From Nageia nagi (taxonomy: Eukaryota > Pinophyta), in NCBI GenBank assembly GCA_050084985.1, contig JBITNC010000001.1:176700001-176764000 (forward strand): DNA of 64,000 nucleotides, written 5' to 3'. Below are positions 22,971 to 35,159 of the stretch, in pieces (the first letter of the stretch is position 1; every line of letters starts with the position of its first letter). Position numbers and translations under genes: made by a program. The notes beneath the pieces are model-generated. The model had not been told where the DNA came from and did no database searches. It saw only the letters and a list, made by a program, of their open reading frames with translations.

Positions 22971-23933
22971 ATGAAGAATTTGTGTAGGAAGGGGAAAGTG
23001 CAGGTGTACCCGTCTCCGAACGCGGCGGCGTGCCGGGATGCGTATTCAGTTCTGCGGCTTCTTCCCGTGGCCATCGCCGCCTTAAGCGCCGCTCTCCAGG
23101 CGGAGGATCGGGAGGTGCTCGCTTATTTCATCGCCCGCTCCCTCGAAGTGATGCCACTGCCGGAAAAGGAAACCAAAAAGAACAAGCGCGGCGGCGCTGC
23201 TCTACGCAAAACCGCCATCGGCAAACATGGCGAAGTCGAAGAAGACGAGGGAGCTCCGCCCTGGGGCGGCGGAGCGGCGGCGGTGGCGCGGTTCACAGAG
23301 TCCGACTGTTTGTTACAGCGCTCGCCTTCTTGTTCGGGGAGGAGGAAGGAAGTGAAGAATATGAGAAAGGTTGCTTCGACGCAAAGGAACCACCCGGCAT
23401 CCTTCGAGTGCAGCTGTTTTCAGTGCTATACGAGTTTTTGGAGCCGGTGGGACGCGTCTTCTGGACGCGAGATTATTCACCAAGCTATAGATTTGTTCGA
23501 GGAACATATGGCTACTGTTTCTGCCGAAGCTACAAAGGCGAGAAAAAACAGGAAGGGATCGAAGCCGGGCAAGGACGACAAGAACGCGAACAATACTAAT
23601 CTGAAAATAGTACAGGAAGAGAAAGGAAAGGACGAGGTTTTTGCAGTTGCCGTGGGTAAAAATGAGCGCGATGAGGATTCGAAACCGGCACCTCGTTCGA
23701 AGCAGATTGTTCCTGTTCCGTTCGATTTCGAGGAAGAAAATGAACAAGAGGATGTGGAGAATACATCGATGAATAATAATAAGGCTTCGCAGAAGATGGA
23801 GGAAGTGAGAGCTGGAGCTTGTCCTCTCGAAGGCAGGAGTTTGATGCGTAGGATGTTTCCCGATATCATGGGCTTTGTTGCCGATCATCTGTGGACGGCC
23901 TGGAGCTCCCCTGTTCGAGCAACTAATGCCTGA
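22971..23933 (+). CDS. Conserved plant protein of unknown function, intronless, 320 aa
   Basis: This is the only long, intact, GC-rich frame in the window, running from ATG 22971 to TGA 23931-23933. Residues 9-17 (KVQVYPSPN) and a hydrophobic helix-like block at 30-56 (LLPVAIAALSAALQAEDREV) form the N-terminal module. Residues 65-135 are basic and low-complexity. A compact motif at 141-180 contains three Cys (HPASFECSCFQCY, C147/C149/C152), then FWSRWDASSGREIIHQAIDLFE. A charged acidic/basic stretch covers 185-285, and a conserved-looking end (RMFPDIMGFVADHLWTAWSS) lies at 294-313. From memory of plant proteomes, the combination YPSP, hydrophobic block, CxCxxCY plus W-RWD and a C-terminal FPD..G....LW..W defines a plant-specific, uncharacterised family. 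No enzyme motif, signal peptide or clear membrane anchor is visible. The three Cys could bind metal, which is a guess. No function is assigned. Confidence 0.85.
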   Translation: MKNLCRKGKVQVYPSPNAAACRDAYSVLRLLPVAIAALSAALQAEDREVLAYFIARSLEVMPLPEKETKKNKRGGAALRKTAIGKHGEVEEDEGAPPWGGGAAAVARFTESDCLLQRSPSCSGRRKEVKNMRKVASTQRNHPASFECSCFQCYTSFWSRWDASSGREIIHQAIDLFEEHMATVSAEATKARKNRKGSKPGKDDKNANNTNLKIVQEEKGKDEVFAVAVGKNERDEDSKPAPRSKQIVPVPFDFEEENEQEDVENTSMNNNKASQKMEEVRAGACPLEGRSLMRRMFPDIMGFVADHLWTAWSSPVRATNA

Positions 23934-24240
23934 AAAAAAAATGTTTGTCATCATCGTCCTACTGTAATTAGTTTGTTGCAGAAGGTGACTCTGTCATGCT
24001 GTTAGTGTTCCTGTTCCCGCAGCTTTCTTTACTGCCGGCGGTCGATATATATACATTATAAAGCCAAATATCATAAACTCCATACTGTAATTAGTGTTTC
24101 TTCTTTTGCAGCAGGGGACGACTGTAATACTTTTTCTTCGGTCTCATCAGAGAAAATGCCTTGGCTTATTATGACAGGAAGAAAAAGATTGCCGATTTTG
24201 ATGCCGTTTTTTTCTTCTTCTTGTAATTTCAATGCATCTG
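23934..24240 (+). other. Probable 3' untranslated region of the 320-codon gene
   Basis: The sequence remains less AT-rich than the intergenic background for about 300 bases after the stop, with T-rich and TTTGCAG words. A short A run follows the stop at 23933-23941. No perfect AATAAA can be fixed; ATTATAAAG near 24055 is the nearest candidate. Boundaries are uncertain. Confidence 0.35.
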
Positions 24241-27200
24241 GTCAAGTTTCAGATTATTTTCCTTTTTTTTAAAGAATTTGTAAGCTCAAGCTCAAATATT
24301 TGTTGTCTGTTCCAGTTTAGAGAACTCAAACCAAGGTAGTTGATTTGAAACCCTAAAACTTGAAATTTTAGTTATTAAGGATGTTTAACGGTTCGAATTT
24401 CGTTGTCGGATTTCTCTTTCTTATCAACACCTGAGACATTGTTTTCGATCCGGTTACAGTAGACTCCATTGCTGTCATTTGGGGAGTGGGAAAGGTAACT
24501 CTTCTCAGTATTGGCTTGACTTGTCCACGTCAGTGGCAATGCGCAGGCTCCATCCTTGTCATTTGGGAGTTGTTTTGTCCCTTTCTGAAAAATAGAGAAA
24601 GGGCCTACATTACATACTTCCTGAAATCATGAGAGATATTGATTCATAACACGGGGCCATCATTCAACATTTATGTGCATTTGAGAACATATTTGGGAAT
24701 GTATAATTGTGGTTTAGTTAAGGGAAACAATGAGCACAAATTCATTCACCATGTCGGTATGCATTGATTCCAGTGGGGTTGCTTTCTCTGAGTGCTCTGT
24801 AGACTTTGACATGAAAATTCCCGTACCCTGCTTCTAATATTGCATCATCAACATCCTTTGGCATAGCTTTTACTGCTCTCACTTCTCTTGTATAATTTAA
24901 GTAAAAAGCCGAAGTCTAGTCTCCTTATGGGTGTTCTTTCCTGGTTGCAGAGATAGAGTACTATTTGAGGGCTTTACCCTAGGGTTCAGGGGATAGGGAT
25001 CAGTCGAGGATAAAATATCAACTTACCCAAGGATAATTTTGAGTCTATATTGTAGGATTTAGATCAATCACTCTTTGGTTAAAATGTTATATTATATGGA
25101 GAGTTAATGCTATGTAACTCTCCATTTCTCAACTACTTCATAATTGGAGACCTTTTAAGACTTTCGATGTAAGATTTTTTAATTGCCCAATCTCTTATGA
25201 CTAAGATTTTTTAATTGCCCAATCTTTTATGACTAAGATTATGTTCCCTCCAAAAGTTGCATCTGAAATTTTTAGTATATAATTGTGTTATGTAATACAG
25301 CTGGGTTTATATAGTTGTGTTGGTGTATTGAAGATGTTCAGAATCTATAAAAGAATATGGTATGCGGTCGTAGTTCTACGCACCCTCTAAAGTGTTATAC
25401 CTGTGATTCCCTGGACAGTCTTCTTTAATTGAAAATTGGATGTGAACTGATTTGTTCTTTATTATTAAAGAATCACTTGTTTATATTCTTAAAAGGTAGA
25501 AAAGCTGTAGTGGGTATCTTTTTTAAAAAATTATGGTCAAAAAGATAGGTTAGTACATTTAACTTCTTTCAAGAGTAACAACTTTCGGAAACATTAAATT
25601 GACGTCTGTGGGTAATGCTGAATGATTAAAATTGCAGCTCAGGCCTAAGTGTAGCATAGACTTTTGAAGTGATATTCTTGGTAAAAGAGTTTAACCATGA
25701 TCATGCTTGGAAAAGCAAATATGATCCTTTTTTGCAGCTTGAAATTGGATTTACAACAAATAAAAAGTTAAAAATCCAATATTTAATTTTAATTTTATTG
25801 TTAAATTTTATCATTACTAATGATGTAGTACATAATATATTTTAATGTTGCAAAAGTGTACTCTCTCAATTCTACAAGATTAACAGAGAAGATAAGACAT
25901 AGCATCATGGAATAAAAACAAATTAAGTTTAAATGTATAATCACTAATATATATTGATTCTTTAATCCACATAGGTGAAGTAATTAAAAGTGATTTTGAG
26001 TTATGATTACTTAGAACATGTAGATGCCTTTTTAAGCATATGATTTGTTGTATGATCTTTTATGTCTTTGTACAATTTAAATATCAAAACATTTTATTAT
26101 CTTGACTACTAAAGGATTAGATATTGTATATTTGAGGAGTTTAGTGATCGATAAGTTTAGTGAGTTGGTTTATGGTTAAGCCTTGCAATTCAATGAGTTT
26201 AATGAGTAGGTTTATGGTTGATCCTTTTGAGCTTCATTTGTAATAATGAAACGAATATTTAGGTATATAAGAAGTGTAGACATTGAATATGTGCACATTT
26301 GTCTTCATATCCAAGTTCGGTCTTAATTGATCTACTAATTCAAAAATTAGTTTCCCCACTAGTCTTGTTGAATTAATTCGTCGATCTAGAATCAATGGGC
26401 TATTTTTAGTCTTTGTCTTACAATAAAAACATATTAGCTATTCGAGGTGCCAAATGTGAGTTAATGTGTTGTTCATTGAAAATAAACTTAATTGCATATT
26501 TTTGAGACTTCTTATTTTAGGCAACTTTGTGAATCTCTAATTGGTCTCTAATATATCTATAAATAAGTCAATTTCTCTTTCTTTTATACCCTTGCTTGAC
26601 ACCTCATTAATTGCATTACATTGCTAGAGTAATGCTATAATTCTTCTTGAGTTATTAAGCACTAATGGTATTGCTTTTTAGCATTATTGTTATTTGGATT
26701 AGATACATAGATGGTTTGTAGGACTTATCAAAGTTTGTCCAAATGTAAATATATATAAATTAAATATTTGAATGATTGACTCTCATATAAAGAAAAATAT
26801 TAAGCAATACATAGATATTTCAAAAAATAAAACTATTCCCAAGGACAATCAATCACAAACTTTCACACCCATTCAATCAAAATAAATCATTAAAATAAAT
26901 TTCTAGAACTAGGTCAAATACAATGTGATGGTGTTTGTAACAAGGTACTTACCACCTCTTACTAGGGGAGTTAGGGAGACAAGTGAGGTGTGAAGGTACC
27001 TACATTGAACATCTCAAGTTATACTCCCACGCTTTATATTGGTGATATTTTAAAACTTTTGATATGCCCTACAAATCAATAGGTTTAAAGGACGTTAAAC
27101 ATTGACTTTAGCTTTATTAGTGTTTGGCAAAACATGAAAAGAAGATATTTGAAATGTTGAGCAAGATATTTGTTGTTGGCTTGATAACATGGAATTTCAC

Positions 27201-30200
27201 AACAATTAGATGGGTTTTTGTGTCTACAAGAAGTAGTTGGTGATTTTGACCCAATGTTTAGAAAATTACCAATAAATCATGATTTTTGTGATTTATTATG
27301 ATTTTTCCTTTTAGTATATTTATTATTCTAAAGTGTTGCAATTTGTTGTCGATTTTGTCAAATTTTGAAATAAATTTCCATTTTTATTTTTAAACTTTGG
27401 CCTATAGTTGTTTTTTGTGTTGTTGATTTTATAAACATTGTTCTAGTCAGTGCACTGGTAAGTCCATATCAACTACCTACTATTAGTTCATGCTTGATCG
27501 TGTATTGCTTACCTCCCTCCCACTCGGTAGTGCGACCCAATTTTATGTCGAAAGTGCTTGTCCAAGGAGGAAGCCCATCCCACGCAAATCCTGCACTAGA
27601 CCTATGGCTTGTAAAGGAAAGGTGATATTGGAGAATACTAAGATTTATGAAAGCGAGTTTGGATATCTTTAAGAGAAAGGATACCATGCATGGAGGTGAA
27701 GATCTGTGCCATATCCAAAGCTCAGTGATGGAGACATACACAATTAAGATGGGGATGGACCCTAAAGGTCTCTAGTAGTGATAGATTTGAACTGTTGAAA
27801 CAAGATAAAATCATGGTGGAAGCAATTTTAACTTTAGAATTAAAGATGCAAGTCATAGTGGGAAAATCCTTGGAAAGAACACAGATGGTCCTTATTGGAA
27901 TGCAAGGGTGAATTAATGAGGTCAAATGTTGGCTAGGGGGGATGTAAGCCCATGTTTTATTTTTGTTGTCTAATGTTTAGTCTAGTAGGGCAAATGGTGT
28001 TGGGTCTAGTGCCTTGTCTAATAATTCCTTACTTAGATGTGAACTTTGTTAGTTATTTAAACAAATTCCTCTTTATTCTCATTAATACATTATATTGCAT
28101 TTCATGTTGATTTACTTATTAATTTGTAAATACATTTGATAGTTATAGAAAAAAATAGTTGGAAGCACAATTGATTGTAGAATGTACTAAAAATGGTTTC
28201 TATTTCATTTATTATATCTATGCATGCATACACTTTAATTCATATATAAACATTAAAATTGTATTCTCCAAATTTTTTAACATGTTTGCATGCATTGGTT
28301 GTTGTTTTCATAGTTACCACATTCAATCAAATCTATCCAAGGTTGGGTCTAAGATAAATTTAACTTCATCCTAAGGTTTAAACATATATAATCATGGTAA
28401 TGTAGGAAGATTTTTGCATTGCATGGCAAATTAAATCAAGTCTAGTAGATTTCCATCATAAGATTGTCTGGTGCATAATTACTCATAGTGTAAATCCATT
28501 AATGAATGATTGCTTTTTATATTAGATTTGTTATTGCATTTTTGCTTTTATAGTTTATATTATGAATTTTTATATGATAACACATGTATCTACTAATGAA
28601 ATCTTGTGTACATGTGTGCAATTGAAATTGAAGAATAACATGTACTAAAGACCACAAAGATTGAAGATGAAGATGGATGCAACTTGAAGAAGAAAAATGA
28701 TTCACCATTACTGAAGCTTTATTATTGAAATAGAAAAGATCATTGGAAAAGCATTGTTAAAGATTACAATCATTATTCAAATTTTATATTATTCATGAGA
28801 CCTTTGGGCAATTGTAAATTAAGAAGAAGATTATACGTAATGTTGAGGTCACATGATACACAATAAAGTTTTCATTGATTAAAATTTGTTTGTTTGCTAA
28901 TAGATTACCTATTTCGTATATTATTTCTGATGCTAGGAGGGACTCTTAAATATAATCTAGAAAAATTGTAGGAAAGGGATTAACTAAACTTCTGGGGTTT
29001 ACATTTTACATTATTCAAATTCTAGGTTTTGGGTTCTTCTATATTTGTCTAATGATCAATCTACAAAAGACCAATTTACAAGTGCAAATCGAGCTCAAAA
29101 TGTTCATTTGCAGGTTTTGATCAACTATCTAAGGGTTGATTAACATTAACACAATTCAAATGATTTTTGTAGTATTTTTTAAGTTTTTGTTAATTTATTT
29201 TAAATTTTTGATATTTTGTATTTTAAATAGGTACTTGTAGAATTGAAAAACTTTATTACAAAAGAGAACTGAATATAAGAGTGAAAGTAATTTGCAAACA
29301 TAACTAACCTATTGACCAACAACTATATTATTGATCTACAATCGATCGATCAATCATAATTAATCAACCCATAAAAATTCAATTTGTAGAAAATGAACAA
29401 AGTTGGAGAGTCTAAGCTTTTATATTATTCATTTATTTTTGTCTTTTGTTACAACTTGTTAGAGCATTAAGAAATGAAGGGTAATGAATATAGGATGTGT
29501 AGCGTGTCAACTATTTGCATATCATTGTAGTTTTCATAATAAACAATTAAAAAGAGCATAAATTACATGGATAAATTAAGTATCATTATTAAAAAAATAC
29601 AAATTTTTTTCGTAATTACTATCTTATTTGAGTTGAGTTAGATTTGGCATTGTCATATAATATAGAATAATAAAATTTGAAAAGATAAAGCATTCTAAGA
29701 AAGTGGATTGGAGGTAACTACCAACCACTATGATCGTTGAGTTGAGAAATCAATTGAATGATTTAGATAGCTTTATGCCATGCTATAGTTAATACAAGTG
29801 TTGAGTAGGATTCTATCATCGATAGACCAATTATCTTAGCAATATAGCATTGGATTGACCATTAGGTAGATCCAAGTTGATATATGATACTAGCCCTTGT
29901 AGAGCTGAAGTACACACATGTTGAGTGTGTTCTTATCGTGTTGCGTTTGGTATTACTTTTGGTACCCTACAATGCTAGGAGCCCCTTAGGATATTACTAT
30001 AATCTAATCCTTGATCCTTAGGAAGCCTTTATGATTATCATTGTGACATACCTTTGATCTTTTAATTATTCCCAACTTTAGCTTGAAAACATTTGACTAA
30101 TGGACATTTCAAGAAAACTAAAAAGATTTAAAAGTAATTCACATCATGCATTTAAATAAAGGTAAATCAAAATGGTCAAATGAATAAAGCAAGACAATCA

Positions 30201-30690
30201 TATGAAATCACATTTGAATTTCTATTATGTATGGTGAATATGCGTGTAGATCTTTGTTGAATTCATTATTTGCATGTAGTATATCATTAAAAATCAGAAA
30301 ATAATAAAAAAATTAGGATTTGTTATTTATTTATTTGTATATAGTTGATAGTTGAGTCTGTCAGAGTTGTACTTGAAGTCCACCATGGTTTAAACTTGTA
30401 GTCAAGTTACTTGTCAGCCAGTTTGGCACCATGTGCTAGGTATCACAATTCTAGAGCTTAGGAAACATGATATGTAGATGATATATCAAGGAGAAAAGCC
30501 TCTTCTTAACATAGTCATCGTAGTTCACTTCCATCCATTGGATCTCTCTATCAATATTACCATAAAGTTTATGAGTTAGGACGTGGAGACCTTATATTGA
30601 GGAGATCAACCTCTTTTTGACATAGATATCCTAGTTCATCTTATTTCATTTAGTTTCGAGATAGATAAATTCATAGAATTTAGTAGTATT
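24241..30690. other. Long intergenic stretch without a recognisable gene
   Basis: It is AT-rich and CpG-poor. Small items inside it are a 32-bp duplication at 25171-25240, a pair of TTTATGGTTRA-type repeats near 26150-26222 and an inverted motif pair (26710 and 27050-27095). A slightly GC-richer block at 27440-27990 ends in AGGGGGGA followed by TGTAAGCCC, which could be a polypurine tract and LTR start, but no partner LTR was found. No frame over 90 codons has support. Confidence 0.45.
25171..25240. repeat. 32-bp tandem duplication
   Basis: AAGATTTTTTAATTGCCCAA plus TCTCTTATGACT at 25171, repeated at 25203 with a single change. Confidence 0.8.
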
Positions 30691-30816
30691 TCCATTTCAC
30701 TATACTAAAAATGATTTTTAGCATGGGTACTTTTAGATGTTTTTAATATGGTGGTTTCTAATCATCTCACTTTGGGGTTTTAATGGCATTTTTAAACCAC
30801 CACCATAAATCATAAG

Positions 30817-31380
30817 GAGGCGGGTTAAAACTACCCCTCAATACCAACCAACCAAAATAATCTCATGTGGAACTTAGGTAGGACTTAAAAAGTTATCATA
30901 TGAGCACTTGAAAATTACTTTTGATTTTTCCTAGGAGAGTAGAGGTGAGGGGTTAGAGGAGAGGAGAGGTAGTTATAGGCAAGCAATTTAAGATAGTTAT
31001 GAGGTGACAATTTTAAACTACTTGTATTTATGGTTTTAGCTACACTTTTTGTGGGGTGATTTTAAAATATCCCTATCAAATCACTAAGAGGCAGTTTAAA
31101 ATTGCTCCTCACAAATTGGCCTAAAAAAATATGAAAAATAAATAGAAAGGTGCGAGTGAGAAGAAACAAATGGATTATATAAGCAATTTTAACCCACCCC
31201 TAAAACATATATGGAGGTGGTTTTAAACTTCCCCTCCATATCAACCAAAAAAAATTAAAAAAATTCCCACATAAAGGTGGGCACTTGAAAAAATATCAAT
31301 CATTTTGAGTTTTTTGAGTTTGGCATGGCAAGGGGGTAAAGGAGAAAAGAGGCATAACTTTTGTTTGCAATTTTGAGCAA
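30817..31380. repeat. Two diverged copies of a GGTGGTTTTAAAC-type repeat
   Basis: The blocks at about 30817-31000 and 31213-31380 share, in order, a GGAGG(C/T)GGNTTAAAACT-like head, CCCCTC, CCAACCA, GCACTTGAAAA and a GGTAAAGGAGA-like purine stretch. Similar GGTGGT/AACCACC words recur at 30745-30800 and at 47150-47280. They may be subterminal repeats of a DNA transposon (see rejected CACTA candidate), but ends and target duplication do not support that. Confidence 0.45.
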
Positions 31381-31429
31381 GGGGTGGAGAAGAGGAGGCG
31401 ACATGAGTAGAGGTGCTGATGTAAATAGG

Positions 31430-33400
31430 TATTATTCCACATTTTTCATTATATCTCTGTGCCTTATATTCTTTTACCATTTGTATACATGTCTTAGGTT
31501 ATTTTTTAGAAAACATATTTTGTTCATATCCTACAATCATTGCAAACTACAAAACTATGTTTGAATCTTGTATCTTATCAAATAATTCTTGATACTTATG
31601 TATTATTCCACATTTTGCATACATATATTAGGGATATTTTTAGAAAACCCCATTATAGACCATAAAAAATGTGTTTTCATCATGCATCTTGTCAAATAAT
31701 TCTTGGGCCTTATGTATACTTCCACATTTTGCATACTTGTCTTAAACATAATGTTAAAAACCTCCACAAAATCATAATCATGATTAAGGCATTTTACTCA
31801 AGGATAGCCAAGTGAGATCCCCTAATAGAATCACATTCATAACTATAGATGGATCCCCATAATAATAAATAATGAAGCAACTAGAGTTATATAATTAGGA
31901 ATCAAATCACAATCCAATAATGGAGGAGCAAACAAGCTAAACCTTATTCGTGTTAAACATATTGGAGTGTATAATGCATTATTGTATGGTATCTTAATGT
32001 AAATTCACTAATATTTAAAAGTATCCCTAGATACCTTTTAAGTATTTGTAAATATGATAATGTAACTTGTCCTACACCCCATCTCATGAGCATGCCCCTT
32101 GGGTAAAAAAGTGATGCATATTATGACATTGCTCAATGGTTAAAAGGATGATCCAAGGAAAGATTTTAGCCTATAAATAGAAGGACCTCTCCTTGAGATC
32201 ACTTACTCAAGTTTGTATCAAAGTTATGCTCTAGGATTGTTAAGAGAAGTGAGAAAGAGGTCTTGTAAGAGAGAGTTATTTGAGAATAAGAAGATCTTAT
32301 ATTTGGATGTACTCCCTAGGTTGGAATAACCATTTTATATTGGGATCATCTTGTGTGAATGCTACTTTGAGTTTGTGTTCTTAATGCTTAAGGATTTTGA
32401 GAGATCTTTCATGTGATCTTGGGTAATTAGGGATTTAGTCTTTTAGTCTTATTTCCTTTAAAATACAATTTTAACCCCCCTCCCCATAAAATTACAGCCA
32501 TGATTAGGAAATTTTAATTAAGGATAATCATATAATCATGTTCATAACTATATACGAGTCCTCACAACAATAAACAATGAAGCAATTAGGGTTTGTAGTT
32601 GAGAATCAAATCATAAGCTAACAATGAAGGAGTAAGCAAGCTAAACCTTAGTAAAATAAACCTTACAAAAACTACACAAGTTTAAAATTCAAGAGGCAAT
32701 AATGCTAATAGCTTGCATGACCAAGAAGGTCAACAATGCATGTATAATGATTCATCCCAATAATAATGCAATAAGAGTCACTCATGTTATTAACATATTT
32801 ACAACCCTCATCCACTAGAACTATATGACTACATGCAAGTAGAACACATACAATGATTATGTTGTAATGGTTGGTTCATAAGTTCTTCATCATATCAAAG
32901 AGTTTAAGGGAATCCTTGCTGTAGCCATGAATTACATATCCTCTAATCATTGTAGCCCATGAAACTGTGTTTGCATCATGCATCTTGTCAAATAATTCTT
33001 GGGCATTAAATATTATTCCACATTTTCATACATATCTTAGGGTATTTTTTAGAAAACCCATTTTTTGCATATCCTAAAGTCATTGTAGACCATGAAATTG
33101 TGTTTACATCATGTATCTTGTCAAACAATTTGGGGCCTTATGTATTCTTTCCTTTTTTGCATACATCTTATACATTATTCCCCTTATTGCATACAAGCAT
33201 AATGATTTATCCTAGAAATAATTCAATATAGATACTCATGATATTAAAGTATATACACCCATAATGCACTAGACTTGTATGATATTAAACTATATCTACA
33301 TCATGCATCTTATCCAATAATTGTTGTGCCTTGTGTATTATTGCACATTTTGCATCCATATATATCAAGGGATTTATTTTATGATTTTCTTAGGCTATCA
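31430..33400 (-). pseudogene. Decayed PPR (pentatricopeptide repeat) gene copies, minus strand
   Basis: On the minus strand this region repeatedly gives PPR phrases. NTVSWATMIRGYVIHGYS lies near 32920-32975, followed by KDSLKLFDMM. VLLACSHIVLVDEG lies near 32807-32848, and HYTCIVDLLGHASY near 32712-32755; these mark the last PLS repeats before an E domain. The phrase CGIIHKAQELFDKM and variants recur at about 31530-31600, 31660-31730, 33000-33045, 33115-33180 and 33300-33360. Frames shift often and several stops interrupt. A related 210-bp stretch occurs twice (31740-31950 and 32470-32670), and a solo LTR sits between. PPR proteins normally act on organelle transcripts; these copies cannot. 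The repeated CGII segments suggest local duplication of repeat units. Confidence 0.75.
31951..32411 (+). mobile_element. Solo LTR related to Copia-1, inserted in the PPR remnant
   Basis: It starts TGTTAAACAT and ends GATCTTTCA, and is about 461 bp long, like the Copia-1 LTR. It shares the TATA motif CTATAAATAG (32171-32180), GGATGTACTCCC (32305-32316), ATCTTGTGTGAATG (about 32347-32360) and TTAAGGATT near the end, all in the Copia-1 order. No internal region or second LTR follows. Overall identity is low, so it is old. The right end and target duplication are not certain (ATTCG on the left, TGTGA on the right). Confidence 0.65.
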
Positions 33401-35159
33401 TCTCTCATAGTTTATATATTCATCTTATACATGATGTGGCTAGGTATAAGATGATCATGGATAAGTTCATCCAACTGGAGGAGTTTCCCAAGTTTCAAAT
33501 TGCATTTTATTGGATTTGTAAAGCCAAGTGTGAAATGAAAAATTTGGAGATTGCTAAGGCTAATTAATGTTGTTATAGGTATTTAAAAAACTTTGTAAGA
33601 ATAGTCTAACTAATGAACAATTTCTAGCCTTTATTGAGTTTGAGGAGTTTTGTAAGAAGTTACTAGAGCACTTGAGAAGAGTTTTCTCAATAAAGAGAGA
33701 GCCATATCCATTTACATGTTGATAAAATATGTTATTAAGATTAACATAATTTTTCCTTCTTGAACCCCTTGGTGGTTTGGAATATTATTGATAGACGTTA
33801 GAGAGTTTGGTTTTACGCTTGATAATTTTAGTATATTATGTATATCAATTTCTATTATAATTTTAGGATGTATTCTCATAATGCGTATACAAATACATAA
33901 GGTTAATGGTTCATGCCAATTTCTATCATATAATATCATCAAATGATAATTGTGCATACCTAATGTTGTTAATATAAATTTTAAATTACCAATTTGATAA
34001 GGCATTTAATTTTTTTTTATCAATAGAGTTAATTTTGTATTGATAAAAAAATTGGAGTTTTATGGGGTCTCCAAAACATGTACATTTACCAATATTTATA
34101 TAATGTTTCTATACAATATCAATATGAATACTACATCTAACCATTAAAAATTTAGAAGATTGAAGCATTTACTTGCAATAGAGGAAAATGAGGTAGTCTT
34201 CATTTCTCCTACTATAGGTAGAATCTCTTATCTTCCTTCTTACAAAAAAACTTTATAGGTTTCATACTAGAATAGCCTTATTACATTTTTTTTTTTTTAT
34301 GAATTTACATCAAATTAGATTTATCAAATATTCAATTGGGTTTTCCTTCCTTTCCTAGTTGTATGTATGGAGATTCGTCATCTTTTGGAAACTTGAAGTT
34401 CATTTTCTTGTATTTAGTCTTAAAAAACTTAATGTAAACATGTTTGTTATGTAATGAGATGAAATATTTCTTGTTATTATATTGTTCATAGATCAAACTT
34501 GGTTATCCCTTCCTCACTATTACTTCTACTAGTATTTTTTTGTATAGCAAGTCATTTTTATGGCATTTGTAGGATAATTACTTTGGATCTTGTGCATCCT
34601 TTGGATATGAATTCCATCACTATCATTTCTTCCTTATCAATATTTTTTCTTTTTTATTTCTTATTTTTATTTTCCTCTTATTACACTTTGGTTGTACACC
34701 TCATGCAATATTTTTGGATTTTGCACTATTTTTGAAGTTCCTATTTCCCCAAATCAATTATCACTGCTTGTGTTTTTTTCTTGATCTTCCCCCCCTCCAT
34801 TATTTTTATATCTCTTGAAAATTTTGTTCTTCCTTCTTCTAGTGTGTTTTTTATTTATTCTTTCCCTAATTTGGATTTTATACTCTTTTTGGAATTCCTA
34901 TTTCTCTAAATTGATTATCATTTCTTGGGTTCTTCTCTTGATATTTTACCCTCTATTATTTATTTATCTCTTACATATTTCCTTTTGTTTCTTATTGATT
35001 GCTCCTGCTACTGAGTATCTTCTTAATTCTCTTAATTCCTTCGATGTTATTATTTCTAGTGTGATAGTTCTTCCTTCTTGTAGTGTTTTCTTTGTTTATT
35101 CTTACCCCAATTTAGATTCTTTCAAAGATAAGGGAAATTTTTTATTCAAATAAGGTTAT
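33401..35159. other. T-rich, internally repetitive spacer
   Basis: It contains hydrophobic open frames (34499-34735 and 34815-35153) that reflect T-rich composition rather than genes. Two internally similar segments (around 34733-34860 and 34890-35100, sharing TTCCTATTTC..AAAT and CCTTCTT(C/G)TAGTGT blocks) indicate an old duplication. No protein family is recognised. Confidence 0.45.

Noticed and set aside
23030-23954. Overlapping open frames of 189, 213 and 130 codons on both strands of the 320-codon gene
   Set aside because: They are by-products of the GC-rich coding sequence; only the 320-codon frame has family-like motifs and full coverage.
27940-28100. Polypurine tract plus LTR start (AGGGGGGA then TGTAAGCCC)
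   Set aside because: No second LTR, primer-binding site or coding region could be linked to it in this window.
34499-35153. Two hydrophobic open frames that look like membrane proteins
   Set aside because: T-rich sequence always translates into Leu/Phe/Ile-rich text; no promoter, no conserved motif, and the segment is internally duplicated.
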